Assembly: GCF_025353885.1 (NCBI RefSeq)
Contig: NZ_JANXNX010000115.1
Location: 1-64,000 of the forward strand
Reading direction: 5' to 3'
Source of the DNA: Sphingomonas sp.
GTDB lineage: Bacteria; Pseudomonadota; Alphaproteobacteria; Sphingomonadales; Sphingomonadaceae
Length of the DNA: 64,000 nucleotides
Position 1 is the stretch's first letter. Every line of letters starts with the position of its first letter. Made by a program: the position numbers and the translations under genes. Shown one piece after another: positions 17,665 to 26,601 of the stretch. The notes under the pieces are model-generated. The model was given only the letters and a program-made list of their open reading frames with translations, made no database searches and was not told the DNA's origin.

Positions 17665-19461
17665 TCAGTGACTGTCGCGAGGCAGGCCGGCGGTCTGGGC
17701 AACGCGCTGGTACTTCTCCGCTCCCTCCAGGATCGCGCCGCTTTCCAACTGGCCGACGACCGAGCGCTGAATTTCCTGCCACGGCGTCTGCGACTTCGGA
17801 TAGGCATAGCCGCCCGCATCGACCAAAGCGCGGCGGCGTTCGGCAAGTTCTGCTGCGGTTATGAGCACGTCGACGGTGCAGCGCCGGAGGTCGACCCGCA
17901 CCCGGTCGCCGGTCCGCAGCAGGGCAAGCCCGCCCATCGCCGCTGCCTCTGGGCTGGCATTGAGGATCGATGGCGAGCCCGATGTGCCCGACTGCCGACC
18001 GTCCCCGATGCACGGCAGCGCGTCAACGCCCTCGCGGATCAGATAGCTGGGCGGGCGCATGTTCACGACTTCTGCCGCGCCGGGATATCCGATCGGTCCG
18101 GCCCCCCGCATAAACAGCAAATTATCGTCGGTGATCGCCAGCGCGGGGTCGTCGATGCGGCGATGATAGTCCTCGGGACCGTCGAACACTACGGCAGGCC
18201 CCTCGAACGCCTCGGGATCGTCGGGGTTCGACAAATAACGCTCGCGGAATTCAGGGCTGATCACGCTGGTTTTCATGATCGCGGAATCGAACAGATTACC
18301 CCGCAGCACGATGAACCCGGCGTCCCTCATCAGGGGCGCTGCGAAAGGCCGAATGACCTGGTCGTTCTCGATGGTGGCGTCGCGGCAATTTTCGCCGATG
18401 GTCTTGCCATTGGCGGTGATCGCACCTTCACGGATTAGCCCTTGCTTCATCAGTGCGGCTACCACCGCAGGCACGCCCCCGGCCCGGTAGAAATCCTCGC
18501 CCAGATATTCGCCAGCCGGTTGCAAGTTGACCATCAGCGGCACCTTGTGGCCATAATCCTGCCAGTCATCGAGCGTCAGGTCGGCACCGACGTGACGGGC
18601 AATCGCGGCCAGGTGAATGGGCGCATTGGTCGATCCGCCGATGGCCGAATTGACAACGATGGCATTAAGGAAAGCGTCGCGCGTCATGATGTCCGAGGGC
18701 TTCAGGTCCTCCGCGACCATCTCGACGATGCGCCGACCGCTATGATAGGCGGCCTCCTGGCGGTCGCGATATGGCGCGGGAATTGCCGCCGATCCCGGCA
18801 GCGACATGCCCAGCGCCTCGGCCAGGCTGTTCATCGTCGTGGCGGTGCCCATCGTATTGCAATAACCGGTCGATGGTGCCGAACTCGCCACCAGCTTGAT
18901 GAAACCGGCATCGTCGATCTCGCCTGTCGCCAACATCTGCCGCGCCTTCCAGACGATCGTGCCCGACCCGGTGCGCTCGCCCTTGTGCCAGCCATTGAGC
19001 ATCGGGCCGACCGACAACGCGATGGCGGGGATGTTGACCGTCGCGGCGGCCATCAGGCACGCCGGCGTCGTCTTGTCGCAGCCGATCGTCAGCACCACGC
19101 CATCCAGCGGATACCCGTACAGCACCTCGACCAGCCCAAGGTATGACAGGTTGCGATCCAGCCCGGCGGTCGGGCGCTTGCCGGTTTCCTGGATCGGGTG
19201 GACCGGGAATTCAAGCGGCACGCCACCCATCTCGCGGATGCCGTCGCGAATGCGTTCGGCGAGCACAAGATGATGACGGTTGCACGGGCTGAGATCGCTG
19301 CCCGTCTGGGCGATGCCGATGATCGGCCGCCCCGAACGCAGTTCGTCCATGCTGATGCCGAAGTTCAGGTAACGTTCCAGGTACAGCGCCGTCATGTCGA
19401 TGTTGTCGGGATTATCGAACCACGCGCGTGATCGAAGCGTAAGCACTGGTCTGTCGTTCAT
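17665..19461 (-). CDS. IlvD/Edd-family sugar acid (pentonate) dehydratase, XylD-like
   Basis: The 598-residue protein, from recall of the family, is close to Caulobacter-type D-xylonate dehydratase and L-arabonate dehydratases: '[20 protein letters not shown]', '[17 protein letters not shown]' and '[20 protein letters not shown]'. Cysteines placed to bind the Fe-S cluster are visible in 'SPCNRHH', '[12 protein letters not shown]' and '[14 protein letters not shown]'. '[16 protein letters not shown]' and '[25 protein letters not shown]' are late family motifs. It removes water from an aldonic acid to give a 2-keto-3-deoxy acid. With the lactonase, sugar MFS and GntR genes it forms a compact non-phosphorylative sugar module; downstream aldolase or dehydrogenase steps are absent from the window. 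The choice between xylonate, arabonate, galactonate and fuconate is open. Confidence 0.9.
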   Translation of the reverse strand: MNDRPVLTLRSRAWFDNPDNIDMTALYLERYLNFGISMDELRSGRPIIGIAQTGSDLSPCNRHHLVLAERIRDGIREMGGVPLEFPVHPIQETGKRPTAGLDRNLSYLGLVEVLYGYPLDGVVLTIGCDKTTPACLMAAATVNIPAIALSVGPMLNGWHKGERTGSGTIVWKARQMLATGEIDDAGFIKLVASSAPSTGYCNTMGTATTMNSLAEALGMSLPGSAAIPAPYRDRQEAAYHSGRRIVEMVAEDLKPSDIMTRDAFLNAIVVNSAIGGSTNAPIHLAAIARHVGADLTLDDWQDYGHKVPLMVNLQPAGEYLGEDFYRAGGVPAVVAALMKQGLIREGAITANGKTIGENCRDATIENDQVIRPFAAPLMRDAGFIVLRGNLFDSAIMKTSVISPEFRERYLSNPDDPEAFEGPAVVFDGPEDYHRRIDDPALAITDDNLLFMRGAGPIGYPGAAEVVNMRPPSYLIREGVDALPCIGDGRQSGTSGSPSILNASPEAAAMGGLALLRTGDRVRVDLRRCTVDVLITAAELAERRRALVDAGGYAYPKSQTPWQEIQRSVVGQLESGAILEGAEKYQRVAQTAGLPRDSH

Positions 19462-19547
19462 CTTGGTGTTCCGTCAGCAAGCGATTGAAAGGTAGATCAT
19501 GACACGGACATAGGGATTGCCGGGGTCATTCGGCGACAATCGAATTA

Positions 19548-19565
19548 CGGACTTTATATAGTCCG
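19548..19565. promoter_or_regulatory. Candidate operator: 18-bp dyad upstream of the dehydratase
   Basis: CGGACTTTATATAGTCCG has perfect 6-bp arms around a TTATAT centre, with only one mismatched pair in 18. It lies 87-104 bases upstream of the dehydratase start and about 80 bases before the divergent DUF2946-like gene. The AT core looks like a -10 region overlapped by an operator. The GntR/FCD regulator downstream is the obvious candidate to bind it. Confidence 0.5.
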
Positions 19566-19647
19566 ACAAATGAAAGCATGGCAAGTCATCGATAAGCGAC
19601 ACAATCGGCCGAGTGACACCAGTCCGCGGACGGCATAAGGGCGCATT

Positions 19648-20055
19648 GTGATCGCGCTCCGCCATCTTGCTCATTGTCATCGTCGCATGGCCGTGCTGCT
19701 GCTCGCCCTGGCGTTGCTCGTGAAAATGCTGGTTCCGACCGGCTATATGGTTGCGTCCACATCCGGCTCGATCCAGATTGTCATGTGCACGGGCGCCGGT
19801 CCCGTGAAGATCACGATGCCGACAGCAGTGGGTGATACACAGGACGTCGAGCACCGCCAGGACCATCAGGGCAATGCGACACCCTGTGCCTTTGCCGGGC
19901 TTGCGCATTCGGCACTTTCGGCTGTCGATCCGGTTCTGCTGGCGACTAATATCGCGCTGATTGTCACAACGGCGTTTCGCCTAGTCCCGCAGCAGGGCGC
20001 GGAGTGTCAGTTGCACCGCCGCCCCCCTTCCAGAGGTCCGCCAATCGCTGCCTGA
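19648..20055 (+). CDS. DUF2946-like small membrane/exported protein
   Basis: The product has 135 residues from GTG 19648, or 122 from ATG 19687. One strong hydrophobic segment, 'MAVLLLALALLVKMLVPTGY', is followed by 'SGSIQIVMCTGAGPVKI', a histidine-containing linker and 'NATPCAFAGLAHSALSAVDP'; a second hydrophobic stretch follows. The pattern of an early 'LVPxGYM' and a later 'PCAFA' matches DUF2946 proteins found beside metal uptake receptors and copper-related genes. It stands 147 bases upstream of the TonB siderophore receptor on the same strand and is probably co-transcribed. The function is unknown; paired cysteines and histidines suggest metal handling, as inference only. The 20056-20202 gap shows only GC-rich sequence with a GGCCGCGCGGCC palindrome. 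Confidence 0.68.
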   Translation: MIALRHLAHCHRRMAVLLLALALLVKMLVPTGYMVASTSGSIQIVMCTGAGPVKITMPTAVGDTQDVEHRQDHQGNATPCAFAGLAHSALSAVDPVLLATNIALIVTTAFRLVPQQGAECQLHRRPPSRGPPIAA

Positions 20056-20202
20056 TGCCATGACCTGATCGAGGCGCGACGTCCCGACAGATCATCAGCC
20101 AGTCGCCCGCAGAGCCGGGTCGACGCCCGTGCGTGGCCCTTGGGCCGCGCGGCCAGTGCTTGCGCCGGGAGCCGGTCTTCCGCGCCGATTTCAGGATCTC
20201 TC

Positions 20203-22368
20203 ATGTTAAAAACATTTCTCATCGTTTCAGCGTCTGTTTTTGCGTTCGCCGCGTCTGCCAAAGCCGCGGACAGCAGCAGCCATCAACCGCAGATTATCGT
20301 GACCGGCCAACGCGCAACAGACCCGCTCGATCAGGTCACCCAAGCTGGGAGTCGCCTGGGTCTCACCACCCGTGAAACGCCCGCGACAATCGAGACCATC
20401 ACCCAGACAATAATGCTTGCAAAAGGACTGCGGACAACGGTCGAGGCTTATGACAGCGCGCCGGGCGTGGTCGCCGGGCTGTTGCCCGGTGAGCCTGCAA
20501 GCGCATCCATTCGCGGCTTTTCGACCGGCGCGGTTTCGTATCTTTTCGACGGTATGCGCGCCGCCGATTCAACGATTTTGAACCGCAATTACGACAGCTT
20601 CAATTTCGAACGGATCGAAATTCTGAAAGGGCCCGCATCGGTCCTCTATGGCGACGGCGCGCTGGCCGGAGCCATCAATCTGGTGCCGAAAACACCTTTG
20701 TTCGACAAGCAGCAGGTCGATGTCCTGGCCAGCTACGGCAGCTTCAATACAGTTCGGCTCGGCGTCGGGATCAATCAGCCGCTGTCGCCAAATATTGCCT
20801 TCAGGACCGACCTCAGCCTGTCGCGCTCCGACGGCTATGTCCATGACACCAATTCCCGGACGATCCAGTCGACATCCAGCCTGAAGCTGCAACCGCTGGA
20901 CAATCTGTCGGTGTTGCTGGCGTTCGATTATTATGGCGACCGCAACCGCACGCCGTATCAGGGCGCGCCCCTGGTTCCCCGATCGGTCGCGCGCGACCCG
21001 TCAAACGTCGTTCGAACGACCAACGGCTACGTCCTCGACAAGGCGATGCGCGACGAAAACTATAACGTCACCGACGGCCGCATGGATTCAGACGCGTATT
21101 GGGGACGGGGCCGGGTCAGCTATGACTCTGGTGAGGGGTGGACGCTGACGGATGAAATCAATGCCTATAAGGGTAAGCGTCAGTGGGAGAATTCGGAGGA
21201 TTTCACCTACAATCAATCATCGGGATTGCTCGACCGCAGCACGACCAAGATTTACCACGATCAGGACTTCTGGTCGAACCGCGCTTATCTGACGGCCAGC
21301 TTTACCGTGGCGGGCCTGCGCAACCGCATGAACCTGGGCGTCGAATATAGCCGAACCAGGTTCCAAACCATTCGTCGATTTGGCGACACGACCGCCGTTG
21401 CACTGTTCGATCCGGCGCGCGGCAGTTTTCCGGTCGACATCGCCGCAAATTATCCGGGCAACGGCAACCGTGCCAACTACGATTCCCGGATCGTCAGCTG
21501 GGCGGTGTTCGCTGAGGACGCCCTGAACCTCAACGACAAATGGTTGTTGCTGGGTGGCTTGCGGTTCGACGATATCCAGTTGCACCGTCGCATCGACGAT
21601 CTGAACACGATGACGACCAACCTGTTCGGGCGATCCTTCAAGGCGGTGTCGGGGAGGATCGGAACCACCTATGACTTGGCCCCAAAGACCCAGTTATTCG
21701 CGCAATACAGCCATGCCATCACGCCGGTTGGCTCGCTCCTGCTTTCCAACAGCTTGCGCGCCAGCGTCGATCTGACGAAGGGGGATTCGATCGAGGGGGG
21801 GCTGAAGGCCAGCCTGTTTGCCGATCGTCTGACACTGACGGCTTCGGCCTATACGATCAGGCAGGCGGGCATATTGACGCGTGACCCGGCAAGACCGTCC
21901 ATCCAGGTGCAGGGTGGCACCCAGTCGTCGCGGGGGCTGGAGTTTTCCGCGGTCGGCAATGTCACGCGCGCCCTGACCATCGATGCCAATGCGGCGGTTC
22001 TCAAGGCACGATATGATCGGCTGACGAACGGAAGCGGGGTCGACCTGTCGGGCAACCGCTCGGTCAATGTGCCGCAGCGGACCGCCAACCTCACGATCTT
22101 TTACAGTTTCGACGGCCTGCCCGTGACGGCCAGCGCCGCCGTGCGCCATGTCGGTGACATTTACACGAGCACGGCAAACGACATCCGGGTCCAGGGTTAC
22201 ACGATCATGAATGCGGCGCTCATCTATCGGGCGCCATGGGCCACTTTCACCATCAGGGGGCGAAACCTGGCGAACAAGTTCTACGCCTATTGGTCGGGAT
22301 ACAGCGACACGCAGGTCTTTGTCGGGGCGCCACGCAGCGTCGAAATCACTGTTTCCAGCAAGTTCTAG
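20203..22368 (+). CDS. TonB-dependent siderophore-type receptor
   Basis: The start is placed at ATG 20203 ('MLKTFLIVSASVFAFA', AGGA upstream) because it begins the signal peptide; the track start (20140) adds 21 residues. The 721-residue protein has a cleavage site near 'ASAKAADS' and a TonB box-like 'QIIVTGQRATDPL'. The plug reads 'SIRGFSTGAVSYLFDGMRA' and 'RIEILKGPASVLYGDGALAG', typical of ferric-siderophore receptors. The barrel ends in 'APRSVEITVSSKF' with a terminal phenylalanine. The following PepSY membrane proteins are frequent partners of iron-siderophore receptors, supporting iron uptake. The siderophore class cannot be told from sequence alone. Confidence 0.92.
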   Translation: MLKTFLIVSASVFAFAASAKAADSSSHQPQIIVTGQRATDPLDQVTQAGSRLGLTTRETPATIETITQTIMLAKGLRTTVEAYDSAPGVVAGLLPGEPASASIRGFSTGAVSYLFDGMRAADSTILNRNYDSFNFERIEILKGPASVLYGDGALAGAINLVPKTPLFDKQQVDVLASYGSFNTVRLGVGINQPLSPNIAFRTDLSLSRSDGYVHDTNSRTIQSTSSLKLQPLDNLSVLLAFDYYGDRNRTPYQGAPLVPRSVARDPSNVVRTTNGYVLDKAMRDENYNVTDGRMDSDAYWGRGRVSYDSGEGWTLTDEINAYKGKRQWENSEDFTYNQSSGLLDRSTTKIYHDQDFWSNRAYLTASFTVAGLRNRMNLGVEYSRTRFQTIRRFGDTTAVALFDPARGSFPVDIAANYPGNGNRANYDSRIVSWAVFAEDALNLNDKWLLLGGLRFDDIQLHRRIDDLNTMTTNLFGRSFKAVSGRIGTTYDLAPKTQLFAQYSHAITPVGSLLLSNSLRASVDLTKGDSIEGGLKASLFADRLTLTASAYTIRQAGILTRDPARPSIQVQGGTQSSRGLEFSAVGNVTRALTIDANAAVLKARYDRLTNGSGVDLSGNRSVNVPQRTANLTIFYSFDGLPVTASAAVRHVGDIYTSTANDIRVQGYTIMNAALIYRAPWATFTIRGRNLANKFYAYWSGYSDTQVFVGAPRSVEITVSSKF

Positions 22369-22378
22369 GAGCCGCACG

Positions 22379-23749
22379 ATGCTCAATCGCACACTCGTTC
22401 GGTCCGGTGTTCATCGCGTTTTCTGGCGCTGGCATTTCTACGCCGGGCTGATGATCGCGCCCTTCCTCCTGATCCTCAGTGTGACAGGCGCAATTTACCT
22501 GTTCAACGACGAGATCAACGACGTCATTTATCCCGAACAGCGGTTTGTCGCGTCGCACCGGGTCGATCAGCAACCGTCACGAATGATCGAGGCGGCGGCA
22601 AGGGCCTTTCCGGGAACACCGACGCGGATCGATCTTCCGCGCACAACCGGTCGATCAGCCACAGTGTTCATCACGCCGGTCGTGGGCGATCCGGTTCGGG
22701 TCGCGGTCGATCCCGCGACCAGCCGGGTTCTGGGTTCGACGGTCTATAGCCACACTCTGGTGGGATTTGCCGACGAGATGCACGGTTCGCTGACCCTTGG
22801 GACCTTCGGTGACAGGATTGTCGAGCTGGCCGCGTGCTGGGCGCTGGTGCTGATCGTAACCGGCCTGTTTTTGTGGTGGCCGGGTGAGCGACGCGGTCTG
22901 GCTGGGGTCCTGTATCCACGCTTGCGAGGCGGTCGGTGCGTATTCTGGCGCGATCTTCATGTCGTGACGGGGGTCTGGGCGGCCGCCTTCATCGCTTTCC
23001 TGCTGCTGACCGGCCTGCCCTGGGCGGGGGTCGAGGGGGCATTGTTAAACCGGGGCACGGCCGCTCTGGGTATCGGATATCCGGCATCGAACCGCACCGA
23101 GAACGCGCCGACCAGCTTGCCGATGAAAACCGCACTGGGGGAGGCGCCCTGGACGATGCAACTGGCACCGATGCCAGCGTCGGCGATGCCGACCGGTCAC
23201 GCCGGTCACGCGATGCCCATGCCGTCGGCAAATGATGATGCCGCCGTCACGGGTGTTGACCGCATCCGCGATACGCTGGCTTTCAAATACGATCTGAAAG
23301 GGGATTACCGGCTGTTCCTGCCCAGCGGGCCGTCGGGCGTTTACACCGCCTATACCTATCCCGATCAGCCGCAGGGCCAGCGCACCTTCTATTTCGATCG
23401 CTGGACGGGGGCCATGATCCGGGAAGTGGGTTACCGGGATTATGGCTGGGCCGCGAAAGCGATTGAACTCGGCATCCAGCTTCACATGGGCAATTATTTC
23501 GGGCTGGCGAACCAGTTGCTTATGCTTGCCACCTGCATCGCCATCATCGTGCTTGTCGTCAGCGGGATCGTCATGTGGTGGCGCCGCCGTCCGCCGGGAA
23601 CAATCGGTGCGCCGACACGGGTATCCGCCGGCAATGTGCGTGGACTGGCAGTTGTTTTGGTCATCGGCGGCGTGCTGTTCCCGGTATTCGGCCTGTCGCT
23701 TGTGGCGATCTTCCTGATCGACTGGTGCAGGCAATCGCTCAAATCATAA
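22379..23749 (+). CDS. PepSY-associated TM protein (iron-siderophore reduction type)
   Basis: ATG 22379 lies 10 bases after the receptor stop, and its AGGAG ribosome site overlaps that stop codon. The product has 456 residues and four or more membrane helices: 'VHRVFWRWHFYAGLMIAPFL' at the N-terminus is the family hallmark, then 'ALVLIVTGLFLWWPG', 'DLHVVTGVWAAAFIAFLLL' and a C-terminal 'IVLVVSGIVMWWRRRPPG'. PepSY domains lie between helices ('DEINDVIYPEQRF', 'FYFDRWTGAMIREVGY'). Conserved histidines in the helices may bind haem, as proposed for FoxB/PiuB-like siderophore reductases. Unusual is a Met/His-rich periplasmic linker, 'PASAMPTGHAGHAMPMPSAN', which could bind metal. Probable inner-membrane reductase or permease for imported ferric chelates. 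Confidence 0.85.
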   Translation: MLNRTLVRSGVHRVFWRWHFYAGLMIAPFLLILSVTGAIYLFNDEINDVIYPEQRFVASHRVDQQPSRMIEAAARAFPGTPTRIDLPRTTGRSATVFITPVVGDPVRVAVDPATSRVLGSTVYSHTLVGFADEMHGSLTLGTFGDRIVELAACWALVLIVTGLFLWWPGERRGLAGVLYPRLRGGRCVFWRDLHVVTGVWAAAFIAFLLLTGLPWAGVEGALLNRGTAALGIGYPASNRTENAPTSLPMKTALGEAPWTMQLAPMPASAMPTGHAGHAMPMPSANDDAAVTGVDRIRDTLAFKYDLKGDYRLFLPSGPSGVYTAYTYPDQPQGQRTFYFDRWTGAMIREVGYRDYGWAAKAIELGIQLHMGNYFGLANQLLMLATCIAIIVLVVSGIVMWWRRRPPGTIGAPTRVSAGNVRGLAVVLVIGGVLFPVFGLSLVAIFLIDWCRQSLKS

Positions 23750-23780
23750 GCCAAAGCGTCGCCCATTGCGTTTGTGCTAT

Positions 23781-23795
23781 TGAGAATTGTTCTCA
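23781..23795. promoter_or_regulatory. Fur-box-like palindrome
   Basis: TGAGAATTGTTCTCA is a perfect 6-3-6 inverted repeat (TGAGAA-TTG-TTCTCA) closely resembling the TGAGAATnATTCTCA form of the Fur box. It lies in the 103-base gap between the first PepSY gene and the DUF3649-like gene, so the second half of the iron cluster probably has its own iron-repressed promoter. Confidence 0.65.
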
Positions 23796-23852
23796 TTTGA
23801 ATTATCGACATCTACGGCCGTGGCCAGCATAAACATATGGGGCGTTCGCACG

Positions 23853-24158
23853 ATGTCGGCCACTACGATCAAATGGATCAGGATCGGATTTGCGGGGCCG
23901 GGCGCGGTCGTCATCGCGCTGGTGACGATGGCCGGCATGGCGTTGTGGTTGCCGCGCGGGGCCGCAGGGATCGACAATTTGGTGCTGCCGTTGATGCTGG
24001 TTCCACTGGTCTGGGCGGCACTGCTTTTTCATGCGTGTCTCGACCGGCGGATCGGGCGGGTCGCGCTGGTCGCACTGTTAGTCTTCATGGTCCACGCCGC
24101 GTTGATCGCCGGTCAGTTTCTCGACCACCCGGTTCCTGCCGCTGGATCGCGCCCATGA
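23853..24158 (+). CDS. Small membrane protein, DUF3649-like, iron cluster
   Basis: The product has 101 residues from ATG 23853; the track's 23787 start lies in the Fur-like palindrome. Three hydrophobic segments are visible: 'GFAGPGAVVIALVTMAGMAL', 'LVLPLMLVPLVWAALLFHAC' and 'VALVALLVFMVHAALIAGQ'. The layout, including 'GIDNLVLPL' and 'FHACLDRRIGR', fits the DUF3649 'iron uptake' proteins found between PepSY genes. The stop overlaps the next start as ATGA. Its molecular role is unknown, probably an accessory subunit of the inner-membrane PepSY assembly. Confidence 0.72.
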   Translation: MSATTIKWIRIGFAGPGAVVIALVTMAGMALWLPRGAAGIDNLVLPLMLVPLVWAALLFHACLDRRIGRVALVALLVFMVHAALIAGQFLDHPVPAAGSRP

Positions 24159-25741
24159 TCAACCTGGCCAAGCGCGAGACCAAGCTGATGATCGCCGTCC
24201 ACGGCTGGTCGGCGATCGTGCTCGGCTTGCTGCTCTATGCGGTCGTGCTCACCGGCATGATGGCGGTTTTCGCAGACGAGATCGGTATCTGGTCCGCCGG
24301 ACGGGTGCAGACCGTTTCGGCTTTCCAGCGGCCCATCGATCGATCGATCCGCGACCTCGCCGCGCGCACGCCCGTCAAATATCATGACGACATCAATCTC
24401 TTCGAAGTTGGCGACCACGGCCTCGGGGCATTTTTCCACCGCGACGAGGTTGCGAAAAGTGGCGAGCCGATCAGCCGGGGCATTTATTACCAGCTCGATA
24501 CAGCGGACAAGATCATCAGCGCCCGCGAAGGCACCAGCGAGGAGGTGTTCGGTCCGCGGAATGACGATGCGCTGAGCAGTTTTCTGGTCGATACGCACGT
24601 GCGCCTTCATCTGCCGAACCCATGGGGGCTGATCCTCACCGGGATCCTCGGCCTCGCAATGCTGGTTGCGGCAATCTCGGGCCTGTTGATCCATCGTCAT
24701 CTGTTCACGAATATTTTCACCTTGCGCAAAAACGTCGGGTCCGTCCTCGTTGCGCGGGATCGACACAGCGTGGCCGGGACCTGGAGCTTGCCATTCGCAT
24801 TCGTTCTCGCCTTCACCGGCAGCTTCTTTTCGTTCTTCGGCACCGTCGGGGTGCCGATTGTCGCCATGGCAGCATTCGGCGGCGACCAGCAGGCCATGAA
24901 CGAAGCGATTTATGGAAATCCGGTGAAACCCGATGCCACCGCGACCCGAACCGGCAATCTCGATCGCATCGCGCGCGACCCGATATTGCGCGCGGGTGAA
25001 ATACCGACTTTCATGACGATCGAAAAACTCGGGCGCGCCGACGCCAGTGTCACGACCTACCATCCGGCGGGGGAGGGCGCCATCGTCCCCGTCTCGCTCG
25101 GCTACCATGGCGCGACCGCAGCCTTCGACCGGATCAAGCCGTTGATCGGGGCCAGACCCTCCTTCGGCGGGTCGGCGGCGGGCATGATGAGCCCGCTGCA
25201 TTTCGGTAATTTCTTCGGCGTGTTGTCAAAGGCGGTCTGGTTCGGGCTGGGCTTTGCGATGTGCTATGTCACGCTGAGCGGACTTCGCCTGTGGTTGGTG
25301 CGTCGCCGTGACCAGCAAAGATCGCTCGACTGGCTCGAACGCGCCACGACTGTCGTCGGCTTTGGTCTGCCCTTCGCCCTCGCGCTGTCGGCGGCGGCTT
25401 TCCTGCTGTCGATGCCGCGCGGATCGGCCGTTTTCTGGACTCCCGCTGCGTTCCTGATCGCGTCCGCCATTGCAATAACCGCGGGCGTTTTCATGCGCAC
25501 CAATGCCCGGCTTGGTTATTTCCTGCAGAGAATAACCGGAGCAACGCTGGTCGCGCTGCCCTTCCTTCGTCTCGTCATGGGCGGGCCGGGATGGCCCATG
25601 GCGCTTGCGGCGGGGCAACCGGTGATCATGGCCGTCGACATCGCGGTCGGCGCGGCAGGCTGTTGGATTTTGTGGCAGCACTCTCGAATCTCGGATCGCA
25701 AGCTGGCACCTCTGCCCGCTGCACTGAAACGCGCCGAATGA
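24155..25741 (+). CDS. PepSY-associated TM protein, second copy
   Basis: The true start is ATG 24155, overlapping the previous stop (ATGA); the ORF track runs upstream in the same frame to 23837 and gives a false 634-residue protein. The 528-residue product begins 'NLAKRETKLMIAVHGWSAIV', with the family's first helix and histidine, and has later helices 'GLILTGILGLAMLVAAISGL', 'SLPFAFVLAFTGSFFSFFG' and 'FGLGFAMCYVTLSGLRLWLV', plus three more at the C-terminus. The PepSY core is between helices 1 and 2 ('TADKIISAREGTSEEV'). It is longer than the first PepSY protein through its extra C-terminal helices, as in PepSY proteins paired with DUF3325. Likely role: electron transfer to ferric chelates across the inner membrane. 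Confidence 0.84.
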   Translation: MINLAKRETKLMIAVHGWSAIVLGLLLYAVVLTGMMAVFADEIGIWSAGRVQTVSAFQRPIDRSIRDLAARTPVKYHDDINLFEVGDHGLGAFFHRDEVAKSGEPISRGIYYQLDTADKIISAREGTSEEVFGPRNDDALSSFLVDTHVRLHLPNPWGLILTGILGLAMLVAAISGLLIHRHLFTNIFTLRKNVGSVLVARDRHSVAGTWSLPFAFVLAFTGSFFSFFGTVGVPIVAMAAFGGDQQAMNEAIYGNPVKPDATATRTGNLDRIARDPILRAGEIPTFMTIEKLGRADASVTTYHPAGEGAIVPVSLGYHGATAAFDRIKPLIGARPSFGGSAAGMMSPLHFGNFFGVLSKAVWFGLGFAMCYVTLSGLRLWLVRRRDQQRSLDWLERATTVVGFGLPFALALSAAAFLLSMPRGSAVFWTPAAFLIASAIAITAGVFMRTNARLGYFLQRITGATLVALPFLRLVMGGPGWPMALAAGQPVIMAVDIAVGAAGCWILWQHSRISDRKLAPLPAALKRAE

Positions 25742-26013
25742 TCGTGCTCCCGGTCCTGGCCATCGCCGTGTCGGGCCTATCGATTGGGGTCTTGTGCGTC
25801 GGCGATCCCAAGCGCCGCCGCGTCGGCTCCGGGCGCGGGGACGGGCAGGGCAAGTCTGTTCGGCGCATCGCGGTTGCCCTGGCGTGCCTCCCCGGCATGA
25901 TTCTTGCTGCGACCGGTGATGTCTCAGGATTCCTGGGTTGGGTCGGCGGATGCTCCCTGATCGGATGGGGCATCACGCTGGCCATCAGCAAATTCAGCGC
26001 CGGGCGACCCTGA
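25738..26013 (+). CDS. DUF3325-like small membrane protein
   Basis: ATG 25738 overlaps the PepSY stop by four bases (ATGA). The product has 91 residues with three short hydrophobic segments: 'LPVLAIAVSGLSIGVLCVG', 'VALACLPGMILAATGDVSG' and 'FLGWVGGCSLIGWGITLAI', separated by a basic loop. Size, topology and position after a PepSY gene match DUF3325, a family known only from iron-regulated receptor loci. It is the last gene of the iron operon, convergent with the DUF1190 gene 20 bases away. No biochemical function is known. Confidence 0.72.
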   Translation: MIVLPVLAIAVSGLSIGVLCVGDPKRRRVGSGRGDGQGKSVRRIAVALACLPGMILAATGDVSGFLGWVGGCSLIGWGITLAISKFSAGRP

Positions 26014-26033
26014 TTTCCCTAACAACCTGATGG

Positions 26034-26591
26034 TCAACCACCGAAGCCGCGCCCGATCGACCCGCCGAACCCCCCTCTCGAAATAACCGAACTGCGCGAC
26101 TGAACCCTTGCTGGCGCGCTGGCAGCCGGGTTGAACGCGTTGGATCCGACCTGAGTGCGTCCACTGACATAGTCGCGCGTGATGCGGCCTCCGGCACCTC
26201 CGAAATAATCGCCATTCCGGTCGCGATACATCGGTGCGCCACGATAGCCTCCGCCGCCGTTCAGCGCCTGGCCGATGATGAAGCCGGTCAGCAACGGTGT
26301 GAAAAAACTGCCGTTCGATCGAGGCGCACATTGGGCCGCGCCATATTGCTCTTCGCAGGTTTGCCTGTCCTCGTACCGGGGCGCAACCTTCTCATTGTCG
26401 GCCTGCGCCTGGGCATAGGCGGCATCGCATTGCGCGGCGGGCAGGGCCCCCGCCGCCCGGCACTCCGCCACCGATGTGTAGCTGACGGCATCGACCGGCT
26501 TGCCAACGCTATCCGCCCCATCGCACGCTGTCAGAGAGACACCTGCGCCTGCCATCATCGTGGTAAGGACCAGAGCCTTTGATCGCTTCAT
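26034..26591 (-). CDS. DUF1190 lipoprotein (YgiB/YjfM family)
   Basis: The 185-residue product has a lipoprotein signal: 'KALVLTTMMAGAGVSLTAC' ends in a clear lipobox, L-T-A-C, with Asp following. The conserved part contains four to five cysteines ('VAECRAAG', 'AAQCDAAYAQ', 'RQTCEEQYGAAQCAP') then a Gly/Tyr/Arg-rich tail ('GGGYRGAPMYRDRNGDYFG', 'GGFGGSIGRGFGG'), as in E. coli YgiB. It lies 10 bases downstream of the DUF350 gene on the same strand. In other bacteria YgiB/YjfM is linked to the ATP-grasp protein YgiC/YjfC, which here is on the opposite strand of the same cluster. The Asp after the lipidated Cys suggests inner-membrane retention by the enterobacterial +2 rule, which may not hold here. 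Confidence 0.83.
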   Translation of the reverse strand: MKRSKALVLTTMMAGAGVSLTACDGADSVGKPVDAVSYTSVAECRAAGALPAAQCDAAYAQAQADNEKVAPRYEDRQTCEEQYGAAQCAPRSNGSFFTPLLTGFIIGQALNGGGGYRGAPMYRDRNGDYFGGAGGRITRDYVSGRTQVGSNAFNPAASAPARVQSRSSVISRGGFGGSIGRGFGG

Positions 26592-26601
26592 GATTGCGTC
26601 C

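Noticed and set aside
23837-24154. N-terminal extension of the second PepSY ORF in the track
   Set aside because: The extension reads antisense-like Arg/Gly-rich sequence and overlaps the DUF3649-like gene; ATG 24155 with the ATGA overlap is the real start.
24113-25201. 362-residue minus-strand ORF over the second PepSY gene
   Set aside because: Antisense to a clear membrane protein and rich in His/Arg/Gly as expected of a GC shadow.
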